From Pararhizobium sp. IMCC21322 (GTDB lineage: Bacteria; Pseudomonadota; Alphaproteobacteria; Rhizobiales; GCA-2746425), in NCBI RefSeq assembly GCF_030758295.1, contig NZ_CP132335.1:2580412-2644411 (forward strand): DNA of 64,000 nt, read 5' to 3'. Made by a program: the position numbers and the translations under genes. Every line of letters starts with the position of its first letter. The stretch's first letter is position 1. Below the pieces are notes generated by a model. It did no database searches. It saw nothing but the letters and a program-made list of their open reading frames with translations, and was not told the DNA's origin. Below are positions 17,739 through 26,273 of the stretch, piece after piece.

Positions 17739-18638
17739 ATGTCAAAACCCTCAATCGGATTTCTCGGCCTCGGACTTATGGGTTCGGCCATGTGCCAACG
17801 TTTGCTGGATTTGTCCTATCCGCTGACCGTCATCGCAAATCGATCACGCGAGAATGTGGACAAAGCGGTTGCACGTGGTGCGGTTGAAGTGAAAACGGCA
17901 CGCGAAGTTGCTGAGCGCAGCGACATTGTCATGCTGTGCATGGACACATCGGCCTCTGTCGAATCTCGTATGTATGGCGATGAAGGGGTCATTGCAGGGC
18001 TCAGCCCTCAGGCGGTCGCGATTGACTTTGGAACCTCTTTGCCAAACTCCACACGGGCAATTGGCGAAGCCGTTTCAGTCAAAGATGCGACCTATCTGGA
18101 TGCACCATTGGGACGGACACCTGCTCATGCCCTGGACGGTGCCCTGAACATCATGTGCTCTGGTGATCGGGCTGCATATGATCGTGTTGAGCCGGTGCTG
18201 AAGGATCTGGGCGAGAATGTGTTCCATCTGGGTGTGCTCGGATCGGGCCACACGATCAAGCTGATCAACAACTTTTTTGCAATGACAACGGCGAACGCCA
18301 TGGCTGAAGCATTTGCCATCGCAGACAAGATGGGCGTTGCACGTGAGCAGGTCTATGCAGTTATGTCCGCTGGACCCAACCATTCCGGCATGATGGATTT
18401 CGTCAAGGCCTATGCGGTTGACGGGAACCCGAATGCGCTTGAGTTCGCGATTAAGAACGCGAACAAGGATGTTGGTTATTACGGCCAGATGGCATCTGAC
18501 GCGCATGTGGATTCCATCATGTCCAAATCTGCTCGTGAGGCGTTGTCCAGTGCCGTGGATGCTGGATTTGGTGACAAGATGGTCAGCGAGATGGTGGATT
18601 TTCTGGCGGAGAAATACGCAAAGCCGGGCTCCAGTTAG
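17739..18638 (+). CDS. NAD(P)-dependent beta-hydroxyacid dehydrogenase
   Basis: 299 residues. N-terminal Rossmann motif GFLGLGLMGSAMCQRL, substrate motif DAPLGRTPAHALDGAL, catalytic Lys in TIKLINNFF. The family includes 3-hydroxyisobutyrate dehydrogenase, tartronate semialdehyde reductase, L-threonate dehydrogenase and sulfolactaldehyde reductase. In this sugar-acid cluster a reductase for a semialdehyde or a C4 acid dehydrogenase is likely. AGGAAG precedes the ATG. Which acid is used cannot be read from the sequence. Confidence 0.85.
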   Translation: MSKPSIGFLGLGLMGSAMCQRLLDLSYPLTVIANRSRENVDKAVARGAVEVKTAREVAERSDIVMLCMDTSASVESRMYGDEGVIAGLSPQAVAIDFGTSLPNSTRAIGEAVSVKDATYLDAPLGRTPAHALDGALNIMCSGDRAAYDRVEPVLKDLGENVFHLGVLGSGHTIKLINNFFAMTTANAMAEAFAIADKMGVAREQVYAVMSAGPNHSGMMDFVKAYAVDGNPNALEFAIKNANKDVGYYGQMASDAHVDSIMSKSAREALSSAVDAGFGDKMVSEMVDFLAEKYAKPGSS

Positions 18639-18659
18639 ACAGTCAGGGACAAGAGCCCA

Positions 18660-19562
18660 ATGTCGGGACTGACCGCAAAGGCAAATGAAGACAGGGTCAT
18701 GAGCGGCATCCTTTTGATGCTGGGCGCATATCTGTTTTTCGCCTTTGTTGATGTCAGTGCCAAATGGCTGGCTATTGCCGGGTTGTCTGCCTTGCAACTG
18801 TCATTCATGCGCTATTTGGGACATTTTCTGATCTCCCTGTTCCTCATTGGCAAGGGCGGCTTCAGCTTCAACCGGTTTTCAAGCGAAAGGATGGTGCTCG
18901 TCGTTTTACGCGCGGCCTTGTTGATGGCGTCCACCATATTGAATTTCAGTGCGGTGGCCTATCTGCCGCTCACTCTGACATCGACGATCCTGTTTTCCAC
19001 GCCGATTATCATCTGCGCGCTGTCGTGGCCCCTTTTGGGCGAGCGTGTCGGGTTCTGGCGCTGGAGCGCAATCATGATCGGGTTTGTCGGAATTCTGATT
19101 GCTATTCGGCCATTTGATTCCAGCTTTCACTGGGCCGTGACATTGTCTCTGTCCGCTGCATTCTGTTTTGCGCTCTACTCGATCCTAACCCGGAAACTGG
19201 CCGGCGTTGTGGCGGTGGACACGCTGCAATTCTATTCAGGATTCGTTGGAACAGTAGCATTGCTGCCATTTGCAATTTTTACCTGGCAGACTCCGACAAA
19301 TGGACTGGACTGGACCATTATGCTTGTGATTGGCGTGTTTGGATGGCTAGGGCATCAATTGTTGACCAACGCCCACCGTTTTGCACCCGCGAGCACTTTG
19401 ACGCCCTTCGGTTACACCTTCATTCTGTATCTAGCCGTGGCCAGTTTTCTGATATTCGATCATCTGCCCGACCGCTGGACCTTGATAGGCGGCGCAATCA
19501 TTATTGTTGCGGGACTGTTGATCTGGTTTCGCGAAAAACAGCTCAGCCCAACTGCCAACTAG
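18660..19562 (+). CDS. DMT-family membrane transporter, two EamA domains
   Basis: 300 residues with about ten membrane helices arranged as two EamA repeats (about 12-145 and 160-295). It begins 21 bases after the dehydrogenase and belongs to the same plus-strand group. Family members export or import metabolites such as amino acids or nucleotide sugars; here it may move a sugar acid. The stop codon lies 12 bases before the inverted-repeat element. Confidence 0.8.
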   Translation: MSGLTAKANEDRVMSGILLMLGAYLFFAFVDVSAKWLAIAGLSALQLSFMRYLGHFLISLFLIGKGGFSFNRFSSERMVLVVLRAALLMASTILNFSAVAYLPLTLTSTILFSTPIIICALSWPLLGERVGFWRWSAIMIGFVGILIAIRPFDSSFHWAVTLSLSAAFCFALYSILTRKLAGVVAVDTLQFYSGFVGTVALLPFAIFTWQTPTNGLDWTIMLVIGVFGWLGHQLLTNAHRFAPASTLTPFGYTFILYLAVASFLIFDHLPDRWTLIGGAIIIVAGLLIWFREKQLSPTAN

Positions 19563-19574
19563 TCAGCCAATTAT

Positions 19575-19844
19575 CTAGGGTGCGGACCCTTTATGGGTGA
19601 TGAAATAGCAGAACAAATGGCAAAGAGATGCAAGGAAATGCGCGCAGAGCGGGCTTTCTGCCCGGTCAAGTGCTTTGACGCCGCAGGTAGCAGCCATTTT
19701 TCTGTCCATCAAGGATCGGGCCTGTTTGCCCGCAACCCGCGTCGCAAAGACTTGAAAGTCTTCAGACTTCCTGCTTCTTTGCTCCTAGTCTGCAAACAAA
19801 CCGATCCCGACTATTTCACCACCCATAAAGGGTCCGCACCCTAG
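19575..19844. mobile_element. 270-bp element with 34-bp terminal inverted repeats, MITE-like
   Basis: The ends (19575-19608 and 19811-19844) are inverted copies matching at 33 of 34 bases. Each end starts CTAGGGTGCGGACCCT and contains a small palindrome of its own. No transposase or credible gene lies inside; the interior holds short hairpins (gcgggctttctgcccg near 19648, cgggcctgtttgcccg near 19718). The 10-base sequence ctagtcagcc occurs at both borders (19559-19568 and 19841-19850) and may be a target duplication. The right end supplies the aroQ stop codon. It may act as a two-way terminator between convergent genes as well as being a transposon relic. Confidence 0.7.
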
Positions 19845-20281
19845 TCAGCCTGCACTTGGGCAACGGCTCGGCGAATTGCCAATTGGTAGCCCTGTGTGCC
19901 CATGCCGGCAATGACGCCATCAGCGCGCATGGAAACGTAGGAGTGGTGACGAAACGCTTCGCGTTGGTGCACATTGGAAATGTGCACCTCCATCACCGGT
20001 CCCTCAAATGTATTCAGGGCATCCAGAATAGCAACACTGGTATGCGTAAACGCGGCGGGATTGATAACAATCGCTGCGCCGATTTCCCGAGCCTCATGTA
20101 TCCAGTCAATCAGTTCATACTCACGATTCGACTGGTGAAAACGAATGTCAAAACCCAGTTCCGATGCCAGAGAGCGGCAATCCACTTCAACATCGGCAAG
20201 GGTTTCATGCCCATAAATGTCAGGCTGGCGTTTTCCCAGCAAATTGAGGTTTGGTCCATTCAGGACAAAGATAAGTGACAA
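19841..20281 (-). CDS. aroQ: 3-dehydroquinate dehydratase, type II
   Basis: 146 residues from a TTG start at 20281, chosen because GGAG lies 7 bases upstream and the family begins right there ([15 protein letters not shown]); an ATG at 20338 would add an atypical tail. Key residues are visible: the flexible-loop Tyr in [31 protein letters not shown] and [17 protein letters not shown]. It converts 3-dehydroquinate to 3-dehydroshikimate. As the last gene after an ABC sugar importer and an IclR regulator it may serve quinate-type catabolism rather than aromatic synthesis. The stop codon lies in the end of the inverted-repeat element. Confidence 0.9.
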   Translation of the reverse strand: MSLIFVLNGPNLNLLGKRQPDIYGHETLADVEVDCRSLASELGFDIRFHQSNREYELIDWIHEAREIGAAIVINPAAFTHTSVAILDALNTFEGPVMEVHISNVHQREAFRHHSYVSMRADGVIAGMGTQGYQLAIRRAVAQVQAD

Positions 20282-20438
20282 ATTAGAACTCCAAGAATTG
20301 CCAGACCGAACCTGCGCGTTTGGACTGAAAGCATCCAACCAGTTTAAAACGGATGTCTGAACAATATCCTATAGCAAGTTTTTGGTCTGAATTCAGTGCA
20401 GATTTCGCAGTTCAATGGCTCAGGGCATCCATGAAATG

Positions 20439-21245
20439 TCAGGATGTCGGAGCAATCGCAGGAAGAACCAGATTTGGCATCGTAATGCTGATTTTGTCGC
20501 GCAACAGCTGTGTTGCCGCCAAAAGATCGTCCGCAATTCCCTGACGAATACCTTTCGATTTGCTGGTATCCATATAGGGGATGGTCACGACCGCAACCGT
20601 TCCCTTATGCGTGGTGTGCAGAACGGGCGCCGACAATTCACAGATTGAATCAGATTCCAGGCTCGGCATGGACACCAGATGGTCCTGTTCGCATTTTTCA
20701 ATTTCCTCAGCAAATTCAGTGTGATTGCGATGATCCGGGTCACCAAAGTAGGACATGAATTCAAGGCGTTTCCGGTCTGGCAGGAACGCCAGAAAACAAG
20801 CGCCAGCTGACGTGTTCATGACCGGCGATGTGTGGCCTATCTGCACGGACAAGCCATAGCTTTTTGCAAGGGTTGCATGCGCTACAACAATGAAATTTTT
20901 GCCATGTAAAACAGACAGGTGGCACGAATATCGTGTCTTGTCTGACAGCTCCAGAAGGATGGGTGTAGCAAGGTCTGCAAGTTTGTTGTTGAGCGGGCGT
21001 TCCGCACCCAGAATGCCAAGACGGTCTGTCAGAACAAACTGGTCACCTTGTGCCCGCCTGATATAGCCCCGTTCTTCGAGCACAATCATCATCCGAAAAA
21101 TCTCGCTCTTGGAGCGGCCAATACCAGCCGCAAGCTGCGAGAGGGAGGGAGCGGAATCCGTGAGGGACAGAAACTCGATAATATCCAGGCCCTTTTCCAG
21201 CGCGGGGGCTGAATATTTCTGCAGTTTGGATTGCGGGTCAGACAC
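20439..21245 (-). CDS. IclR-family transcriptional regulator
   Basis: 268 residues. N-terminal winged helix (about 14-70: ALEKGLDIIEFLS, LSQLAAGIGRSKSEIFRMM) and C-terminal effector domain (about 85-260: SCHLSVLHGKNFIVVA, NTSAGACFLAFLP, CELSAPVLH). It follows the ABC importer on the same strand and precedes aroQ, so it likely senses a small acid or sugar handled by this cluster. A perfect palindrome upstream of the ABC operon (25382) is a candidate binding site. Confidence 0.88.
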   Translation of the reverse strand: MSDPQSKLQKYSAPALEKGLDIIEFLSLTDSAPSLSQLAAGIGRSKSEIFRMMIVLEERGYIRRAQGDQFVLTDRLGILGAERPLNNKLADLATPILLELSDKTRYSCHLSVLHGKNFIVVAHATLAKSYGLSVQIGHTSPVMNTSAGACFLAFLPDRKRLEFMSYFGDPDHRNHTEFAEEIEKCEQDHLVSMPSLESDSICELSAPVLHTTHKGTVAVVTIPYMDTSKSKGIRQGIADDLLAATQLLRDKISITMPNLVLPAIAPTS

Positions 21246-21391
21246 TGTGACTGTTGCCCTTTGGCTGGAACAGAATTCCTCTTCGAAGAACCCCCGAACA
21301 GATTTTGAAAAAGGCGCGGGGGCGGCTGGGCCGCCTCCACGCCATTGGAGAAGATAGGATAGACACTATTCTGTTTTCATCCGGTTACTTC

Positions 21392-22360
21392 TTACATCAG
21401 TCCATTGCGTTTGAGGATTTCCTCGGCATTTTCCGAAGTAATGGCTTCAGTATCCAGAACGACGGATTTTTCAACTTCTTCGCCGGCCAGATGTTTCAGC
21501 GCCTGACGCAGGCCTTCGGCACCTGGAGTTGGGTACAGGAAGGTTGCTGACAATTCACCCTTGTGAACCCACATCACGCCTTCATCGGGAAGACCATCAA
21601 CACCTATAAAGATGATGTCTTTCTCACGTCCGGCATCTTTAGCAGCCAGATATGCGCCATAGGCCATTGGATCATTGTGACCATAGACCATGGTGATATC
21701 TTCGAAGTTGCGCAGGGCTGTGGACATGATGTCGTAGGCCTGGTCCTGTTTCCAGTCGCCGGATTGCTGATCCAGCAGGAATTCAACACCTTCTTCACCT
21801 TCAAACGCATCATGAAAGCCTTCAGACCGTTCGAATGTCGCAGTGATGCCAAGACCACCCCAGATTTCCACAATCTTGCCTTTTGCGTTGCCTTTGCCGC
21901 CCAATGCATCCAGCGCAAACTTGCCAGCAGCTACACCGATCAAAGCGTTGTTGCCGCCAACCCACTGAATGAATTTGTCAGTCTCGACATTACGGTCAAG
22001 CACAAACACCGGTATTCCGGCATCTGTTGCCTGCTCAACCACACCGGTGAGGCCAGCAGCTTCTTTTGGTGAAATCAGAAGAGCATCGACTTCCTGACGG
22101 ATGAAGTTTTCAACATCAGCAACCTGCTTTTCCGTGCGGTCATTGGCATCGGAAATGAGCAGCTCAACATTGTCATGCAAGGCAGCTTCTGCCCGCAAAT
22201 CCTTGTTGAACTGAACCCGCCATGGCTCAACTGTCGTGACCTGTGAAAAGCCGATGACATATTTGTCCGCAGCCTGCAGCGCACCTGTGCCACCGGCGGT
22301 TACCAGAAGCGTGGTCGAGGCAACAGCCATAAACCACTTGCTAAAAGACCTTCTGTTCAT
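21392..22360 (-). CDS. Sugar ABC transporter substrate-binding protein, RbsB type
   Basis: 322 residues from ATG 22360, which has GGGAGAATATT upstream and directly begins the signal peptide (MNRRSFSKWF to about LQAA); an upstream in-frame start would bury it. The mature protein has the type-I periplasmic-binding fold (IGFSQVTTVEPWR, VDALLISPKEAAGLT, GIPVFVLDRNV, YGHNDPMAYGAYLAAK). It is the last of three importer genes (ATPase, permease, binding protein). The sugar is unknown; cluster content suggests a sugar acid or polyol. Confidence 0.88.
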   Translation of the reverse strand: MNRRSFSKWFMAVASTTLLVTAGGTGALQAADKYVIGFSQVTTVEPWRVQFNKDLRAEAALHDNVELLISDANDRTEKQVADVENFIRQEVDALLISPKEAAGLTGVVEQATDAGIPVFVLDRNVETDKFIQWVGGNNALIGVAAGKFALDALGGKGNAKGKIVEIWGGLGITATFERSEGFHDAFEGEEGVEFLLDQQSGDWKQDQAYDIMSTALRNFEDITMVYGHNDPMAYGAYLAAKDAGREKDIIFIGVDGLPDEGVMWVHKGELSATFLYPTPGAEGLRQALKHLAGEEVEKSVVLDTEAITSENAEEILKRNGLM

Positions 22361-22409
22361 AATATTCTCCCTTGTCATGAGGAGGCACACAATGTGCCCC
22401 TTTGCGATG

Positions 22410-22450
22410 TCTCTAACCCTGTGATCCTCCAAGATTTGCGGGGTTAGAGA
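22410..22450 (-). other. Inter-gene hairpin between permease and binding-protein genes
   Basis: tctctaaccc (22410-22419) and gggttagaga (22441-22450) are perfect inverted arms. The right arm covers the permease stop. It probably stabilises or segments the mRNA so that the binding protein is made in excess. Confidence 0.55.
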
Positions 22451-23733
22451 TTTCTTTTTGGCCTAAGCATTTGCCTGATGACCAAAGAGACCTGTTCCAG
22501 CCGTCCTTCCTGAATCAGCACCGCAACGATGATGATCATGCCTTTCAGGATGAGCTGTGAATTGCTGTCGATGTTATTGAGTTGCAGAATGTTGCTGAGG
22601 AAGCCGAAAATCAGCACGCCGACCAGCGTGCCGATTATCGAGCCTCGTCCGCCCATGAGACTGGTTCCGCCGATAACGACGGCGGCAATGGCATCCAGTT
22701 CCAGGCCAAGACCCGCATCCGGCTTGCCCTGACGAAATTGTGCGACATAAAGAATGCCGGCAAAGGCCGACAACGCGCCCGCAATAGCGTAGGTGGTGAT
22801 CTTGGCGCGATTGACATTGATACCGGCCAGACGCGCAGCCTCTTCATTCCCGCCAATGGCCAGCAAATAGCTGCCATAGGTGGTAAAACGCGCTGCCAGA
22901 TAGGCAATCACAAACACGCCGAGGAAAAACAGGCCCGGCACCGGAATGACACCCAGAAACAGGCTGCGCAAAACCTCAAATGATTCAGCGGCATTGCTTC
23001 CGGTGTAAACCGGATAAACCGCCGTATCCTGACCGGCGATAACGCGGGCCAGCCCAAGGGCACCAACCATCATGGCCAATGTGACGATGAATGGTTGCAA
23101 ACGGCCATGTACGATCAGCGAACCGTTCAAGGTGCCCATGACTGCCCCGATACAGGGCACTGCCAGAAGAACCGCCAGAACGCCAAACTTGGTCTGGACC
23201 TGACTGGCAAGCCAAACCATTGCTGCGGTCGCAATGACAACGGCAATGATCAGTGGCACGATGTTGTTGCGCAATCCCTTGTTCTGACTTGCCGTTTGAT
23301 CCCGGCTAACCAGATTTTTTCGCAAAAAGGCAGCAGCACCAAAGACAATGACAAACAACACCGCGCCGGTTGCGGGAATGCCAAAATAGCTCGCTGCTGT
23401 CCAGCCTTCCTGGGTCAGAAGCATGGCGCAGATCACTGTTCCCAGAGCCAGGATAGATCCAACAGACAGATCAATGCCGGCGATGAAAATCACCAGCGTC
23501 ATGCCAACTGCAACAATTCCGGTGACCGAGACCTGCCTCAGAACATCGGTCAAATTGCCGACGGACATGAATATGTTGTTGCCTTTTGATGACAGGGGCG
23601 ATGTGAAGATGCCGAAGACAATCAGCGCTGCCAGACCCCAATAGAGCTTTGTTTTGGCAACGAGCGACAAAAGAATTGCCGTAGCAGGCTTTCCGCTCAC
23701 ACCTTGCGGCTTTGATAGGGACGTCGCTTTCAT
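22444..23733 (-). CDS. Sugar ABC transporter permease, RbsC type, with extra loop
   Basis: 429 residues from ATG 23733. The BPD_transp_2 family hallmark GIDLSVGSILALG and the C-terminal ATTVIGG-like stretch (IAAVVIGGTSLMGGRGS) are present. It is about 100 residues longer than RbsC (about 321); the surplus lies around residues 125-190, a polar loop (AAAFLRKNLVSRDQTASQNK) between helices, plus an extra helix. XylH-like permeases have a similar length, which favours a xylose- or pentose-type importer. Follows the ATPase gene by 37 bases. Confidence 0.87.
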   Translation of the reverse strand: MKATSLSKPQGVSGKPATAILLSLVAKTKLYWGLAALIVFGIFTSPLSSKGNNIFMSVGNLTDVLRQVSVTGIVAVGMTLVIFIAGIDLSVGSILALGTVICAMLLTQEGWTAASYFGIPATGAVLFVIVFGAAAFLRKNLVSRDQTASQNKGLRNNIVPLIIAVVIATAAMVWLASQVQTKFGVLAVLLAVPCIGAVMGTLNGSLIVHGRLQPFIVTLAMMVGALGLARVIAGQDTAVYPVYTGSNAAESFEVLRSLFLGVIPVPGLFFLGVFVIAYLAARFTTYGSYLLAIGGNEEAARLAGINVNRAKITTYAIAGALSAFAGILYVAQFRQGKPDAGLGLELDAIAAVVIGGTSLMGGRGSIIGTLVGVLIFGFLSNILQLNNIDSNSQLILKGMIIIVAVLIQEGRLEQVSLVIRQMLRPKRNL

Positions 23734-23770
23734 TTTGGTCTTCCTGTGTGATCTATCAAAGTCGAGGGGT

Positions 23771-25333
23771 TCATAAGAACTGCATCGCCAGGTGTTTGAT
23801 GCCGTCATAGGACATCTCATCGCTTTCCAGCGTTCCGGTAACCCTGCCTTCACAAAGCACCATGACCCGATCACAGACGGCGAGAAATTCCGGAATTTCC
23901 GAACTGGCCAGTATGATCGAGATACCTTCGTCAGCAAGCTTGCCGATCAGAGTGTAAATTTCATCTTTTGCACCGATATCGATGCCTCTTGTCGGTTCAT
24001 CCAGCAGCAAGATGCGGGGCGACGTGGCCAGCCATTTGCCAAGAACGATTTTCTGTTGATTGCCGCCGCTCAACTGGCCAACCAGATGGTCCGGCCCGCG
24101 TGCCGTAACACTGAGTTTTTCAATGACCGCCAGAGCCTCTTCCCGCTTGTGCTTTTCAGAGCGCAAGCCAAATCGTGTGGTTCGGGGCAGGAGGGGCAGA
24201 ATAACATTATCGGCTATGCTGTGATTGAGGATGAGGCCGGTTGCCTTGCGATCCTCAGTGATGAGCGCAAGACCGCGGTCAACTGCGTCCACGGGGCTGC
24301 GCAGATTCACGGCTTCACCTTCAACAACCAGACGACCTGAATGATTGCCATTTCTGGCACCAAACAATGTTTCCAGAAGTTCTGTCCGTCCCGCGCCCAG
24401 CAGGCCACCGACGCCCAGAATTTCTCCCTTGTGAAGTGAGAACGACACATCCTGAAGGACCGGTCGCCCACCAGAAGAAATGCCGGATGAGACAGTCAGA
24501 TTCTCGACTTCCAACACTTTTTCACTGGAAGGTTTGGTCTTGCGGTCAATACGAACCACTTCAATCCGGCGCCCAACCATGAGTTCAATGACATCCGTGG
24601 GCGTTGTGTCACTGGCCAGTACGGTGCCCAGATAGTCCCCGTCTCGCAGAACCGTAATTCTGTCGGATATCTCGAACACCTCATCCATGCGATGCGAGAT
24701 ATAAAGTACCGCAACGCCATTCAGAGCCAGATCACGGATTACCTCCATCAGAATGTCTGCCTCGGTCTGCGAGAGGGCAGACGTTGGCTCATCCATGATC
24801 AGCAGACGCGCATCCATCAGCAGGGCGCGTGCAATTTCAATCAACTGCTGCTCGCCCACGCGCAATTGTTTGACCGGTGTATCAATGTCGATTGTAAAGC
24901 CAAACCGCGCGAGGGCTTCCTTGGCCTTTTCCCGCATGCGGGTGCGATCCACAAAGAGACCACCAATCAGCGGTTCATGACCCAGCATCACGTTCTCCGC
25001 GACGGTCATTTCCGGGATAAGGCTGAGTTCCTGATGCATGATGGCAATGCCCTGATATTCCGCATCACGCGGCGTCTCAAAGCGCACAGGAACACCATCA
25101 ATTGTCATGGAACCGGCGCTGGGCGTGTTCACACCACTGATGATTTTTACAAGGGTGGACTTTCCGGCGCCGTTCTCTCCCATCAAAGTGTGGATTTCTC
25201 CACCATTGATGATCAGGTCAACGTCGCGCAGAACCGATATGTCGGCAAAGGACTTTCCAATGCCTTTCAGTTCCAATGCAATTTTGCTCTCGCCCAACGA
25301 AATGCCGCTGAGCCGTTCCTCCTGGATCTGCAT
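23771..25333 (-). CDS. Sugar ABC transporter ATP-binding protein, duplicated ATPase
   Basis: 520 residues with two ATPase halves. The first has Walker A GENGAGKST (about 53-61) and Walker B LLIMDEPTSALS; the second has the usual degenerate Walker A (GGLLGAGRTE) and signature LSGGNQQKIVLGKWL with ILLLDEPTRGID. Typical of RbsA/XylG proteins. First gene of the minus-strand operon ATPase-permease-binding protein-IclR-aroQ. The ATG at 25333 is preceded by GGAAAGGG. Confidence 0.9.
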   Translation of the reverse strand: MQIQEERLSGISLGESKIALELKGIGKSFADISVLRDVDLIINGGEIHTLMGENGAGKSTLVKIISGVNTPSAGSMTIDGVPVRFETPRDAEYQGIAIMHQELSLIPEMTVAENVMLGHEPLIGGLFVDRTRMREKAKEALARFGFTIDIDTPVKQLRVGEQQLIEIARALLMDARLLIMDEPTSALSQTEADILMEVIRDLALNGVAVLYISHRMDEVFEISDRITVLRDGDYLGTVLASDTTPTDVIELMVGRRIEVVRIDRKTKPSSEKVLEVENLTVSSGISSGGRPVLQDVSFSLHKGEILGVGGLLGAGRTELLETLFGARNGNHSGRLVVEGEAVNLRSPVDAVDRGLALITEDRKATGLILNHSIADNVILPLLPRTTRFGLRSEKHKREEALAVIEKLSVTARGPDHLVGQLSGGNQQKIVLGKWLATSPRILLLDEPTRGIDIGAKDEIYTLIGKLADEGISIILASSEIPEFLAVCDRVMVLCEGRVTGTLESDEMSYDGIKHLAMQFL

Positions 25334-25381
25334 AGCTGCAGCCCTTTCCCCAAAGGCTTCATTTAAACCGAAGCTCTGTGT

Positions 25382-25397
25382 GTTTCATATATGAAAC
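25382..25397. promoter_or_regulatory. 16-bp perfect palindrome upstream of the ABC sugar operon
   Basis: gtttcatatatgaaac is self-complementary and lies about 50 bases before the ATPase start, where an operator would be expected. The GTTTCA/TGAAAC arms resemble sites of IclR-family regulators such as KdgR. The IclR gene at 20439 is in the same operon. Confidence 0.5.
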
Positions 25398-25903
25398 GAT
25401 TTCACTTGTAAATCCAATATGAGATCAGGGCACCAGTCTCGAATACATGTATTTCATCGATGTTCTCGAAGAGGCGGCCTTCAAACAGGCCATGATGTGA
25501 ATAATTGTGGCTCAAGGGGCCATCTACTGTTGGGTAATCACAGCTGCCAATTCAATCTCCCAATTGGGTTCAAACCTTAATAAAAGCCATGGCGGAAGGG
25601 AACAAATGAGCCGTGCGCATCCGTGCCACGTCATCTCACACGGGCTTGGAAGCTATCTGCGTCCTCTCCTGCAGCCAATGTGACAAGCACAATACTGTTT
25701 GAAACCGGAACGTGATCGCCAATCCCTAGGTCATCACCCACATCTTCTGACCGGACGATGGGTGCATTATTCATATTTAATGGAACAAATCGGTGAGATT
25801 TGGTTCTTGAATACACCCGATTTTATAGATCATACAGGGTTTCTCAAACCGGTGAGACGTTAGCTTCGTTCAATCCCAAGTTTGGACGGACAAGCAGTAA
25901 CTA
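25398..25903. other. Gene-poor stretch upstream of the ABC operon
   Basis: About 500 bases with no convincing gene. It contains a second perfect palindrome, aatacatgtatt (25442-25453). On the minus strand a short frame from ATG 25774 to 25631 encodes a well-behaved but unrecognised peptide (MNNAPIVRSEDVGDDLGIG ... DSFQARVR), with no clear ribosome site; it may be the tail of a decayed gene. Nothing else is recognised. Confidence 0.4.
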
Positions 25904-26116
25904 TTAGTCAGTAAAAACCAAGAGACGTCCGTCCTCAACATCAACGCCAGAATTTCTCCCACCGTCACCAACTATAACCATTACACATGGCTTATCATAG
26001 GATTCACCACAACTTGTATCGGCATTCGCATTTGTGACAAATTGATTGAACGTCAAAGCCACCAGTGTTCCTGCAATGATGGTCAAGATAAATTTTGTGT
26101 AAGAGTCGATTAACAT
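25904..26116 (-). CDS. Small exported protein of unknown function
   Basis: 70 residues from ATG 26116, which has TTGGAG about 8 bases upstream. An N-terminal hydrophobic segment (about 8-24, FILTIIAGTLVALTF) is followed by a short region with two cysteines (TSCGESYDKPC) and a Gly/Asp-rich tail. It looks like a signal peptide plus a small disulfide-bonded domain or a tethered periplasmic peptide. The surrounding DNA is AT-richer than the flanking operons. I recognise no family. It is not in an obvious operon. Confidence 0.45.
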   Translation of the reverse strand: MLIDSYTKFILTIIAGTLVALTFNQFVTNANADTSCGESYDKPCVMVIVGDGGRNSGVDVEDGRLLVFTD

Positions 26117-26273
26117 CAGAATCTCCAATAGAAATAGATAGTATGAAACTAAAAGTAAGTTAATTTGAAATATCATTCAATTTTAAGTTTATCAATTTTT
26201 GGATTGAAAATAAATGATAAATCCAAATATAGAAACGTGCATTAGATCGCGCTCATGTCGAGCTGTCGTCATC

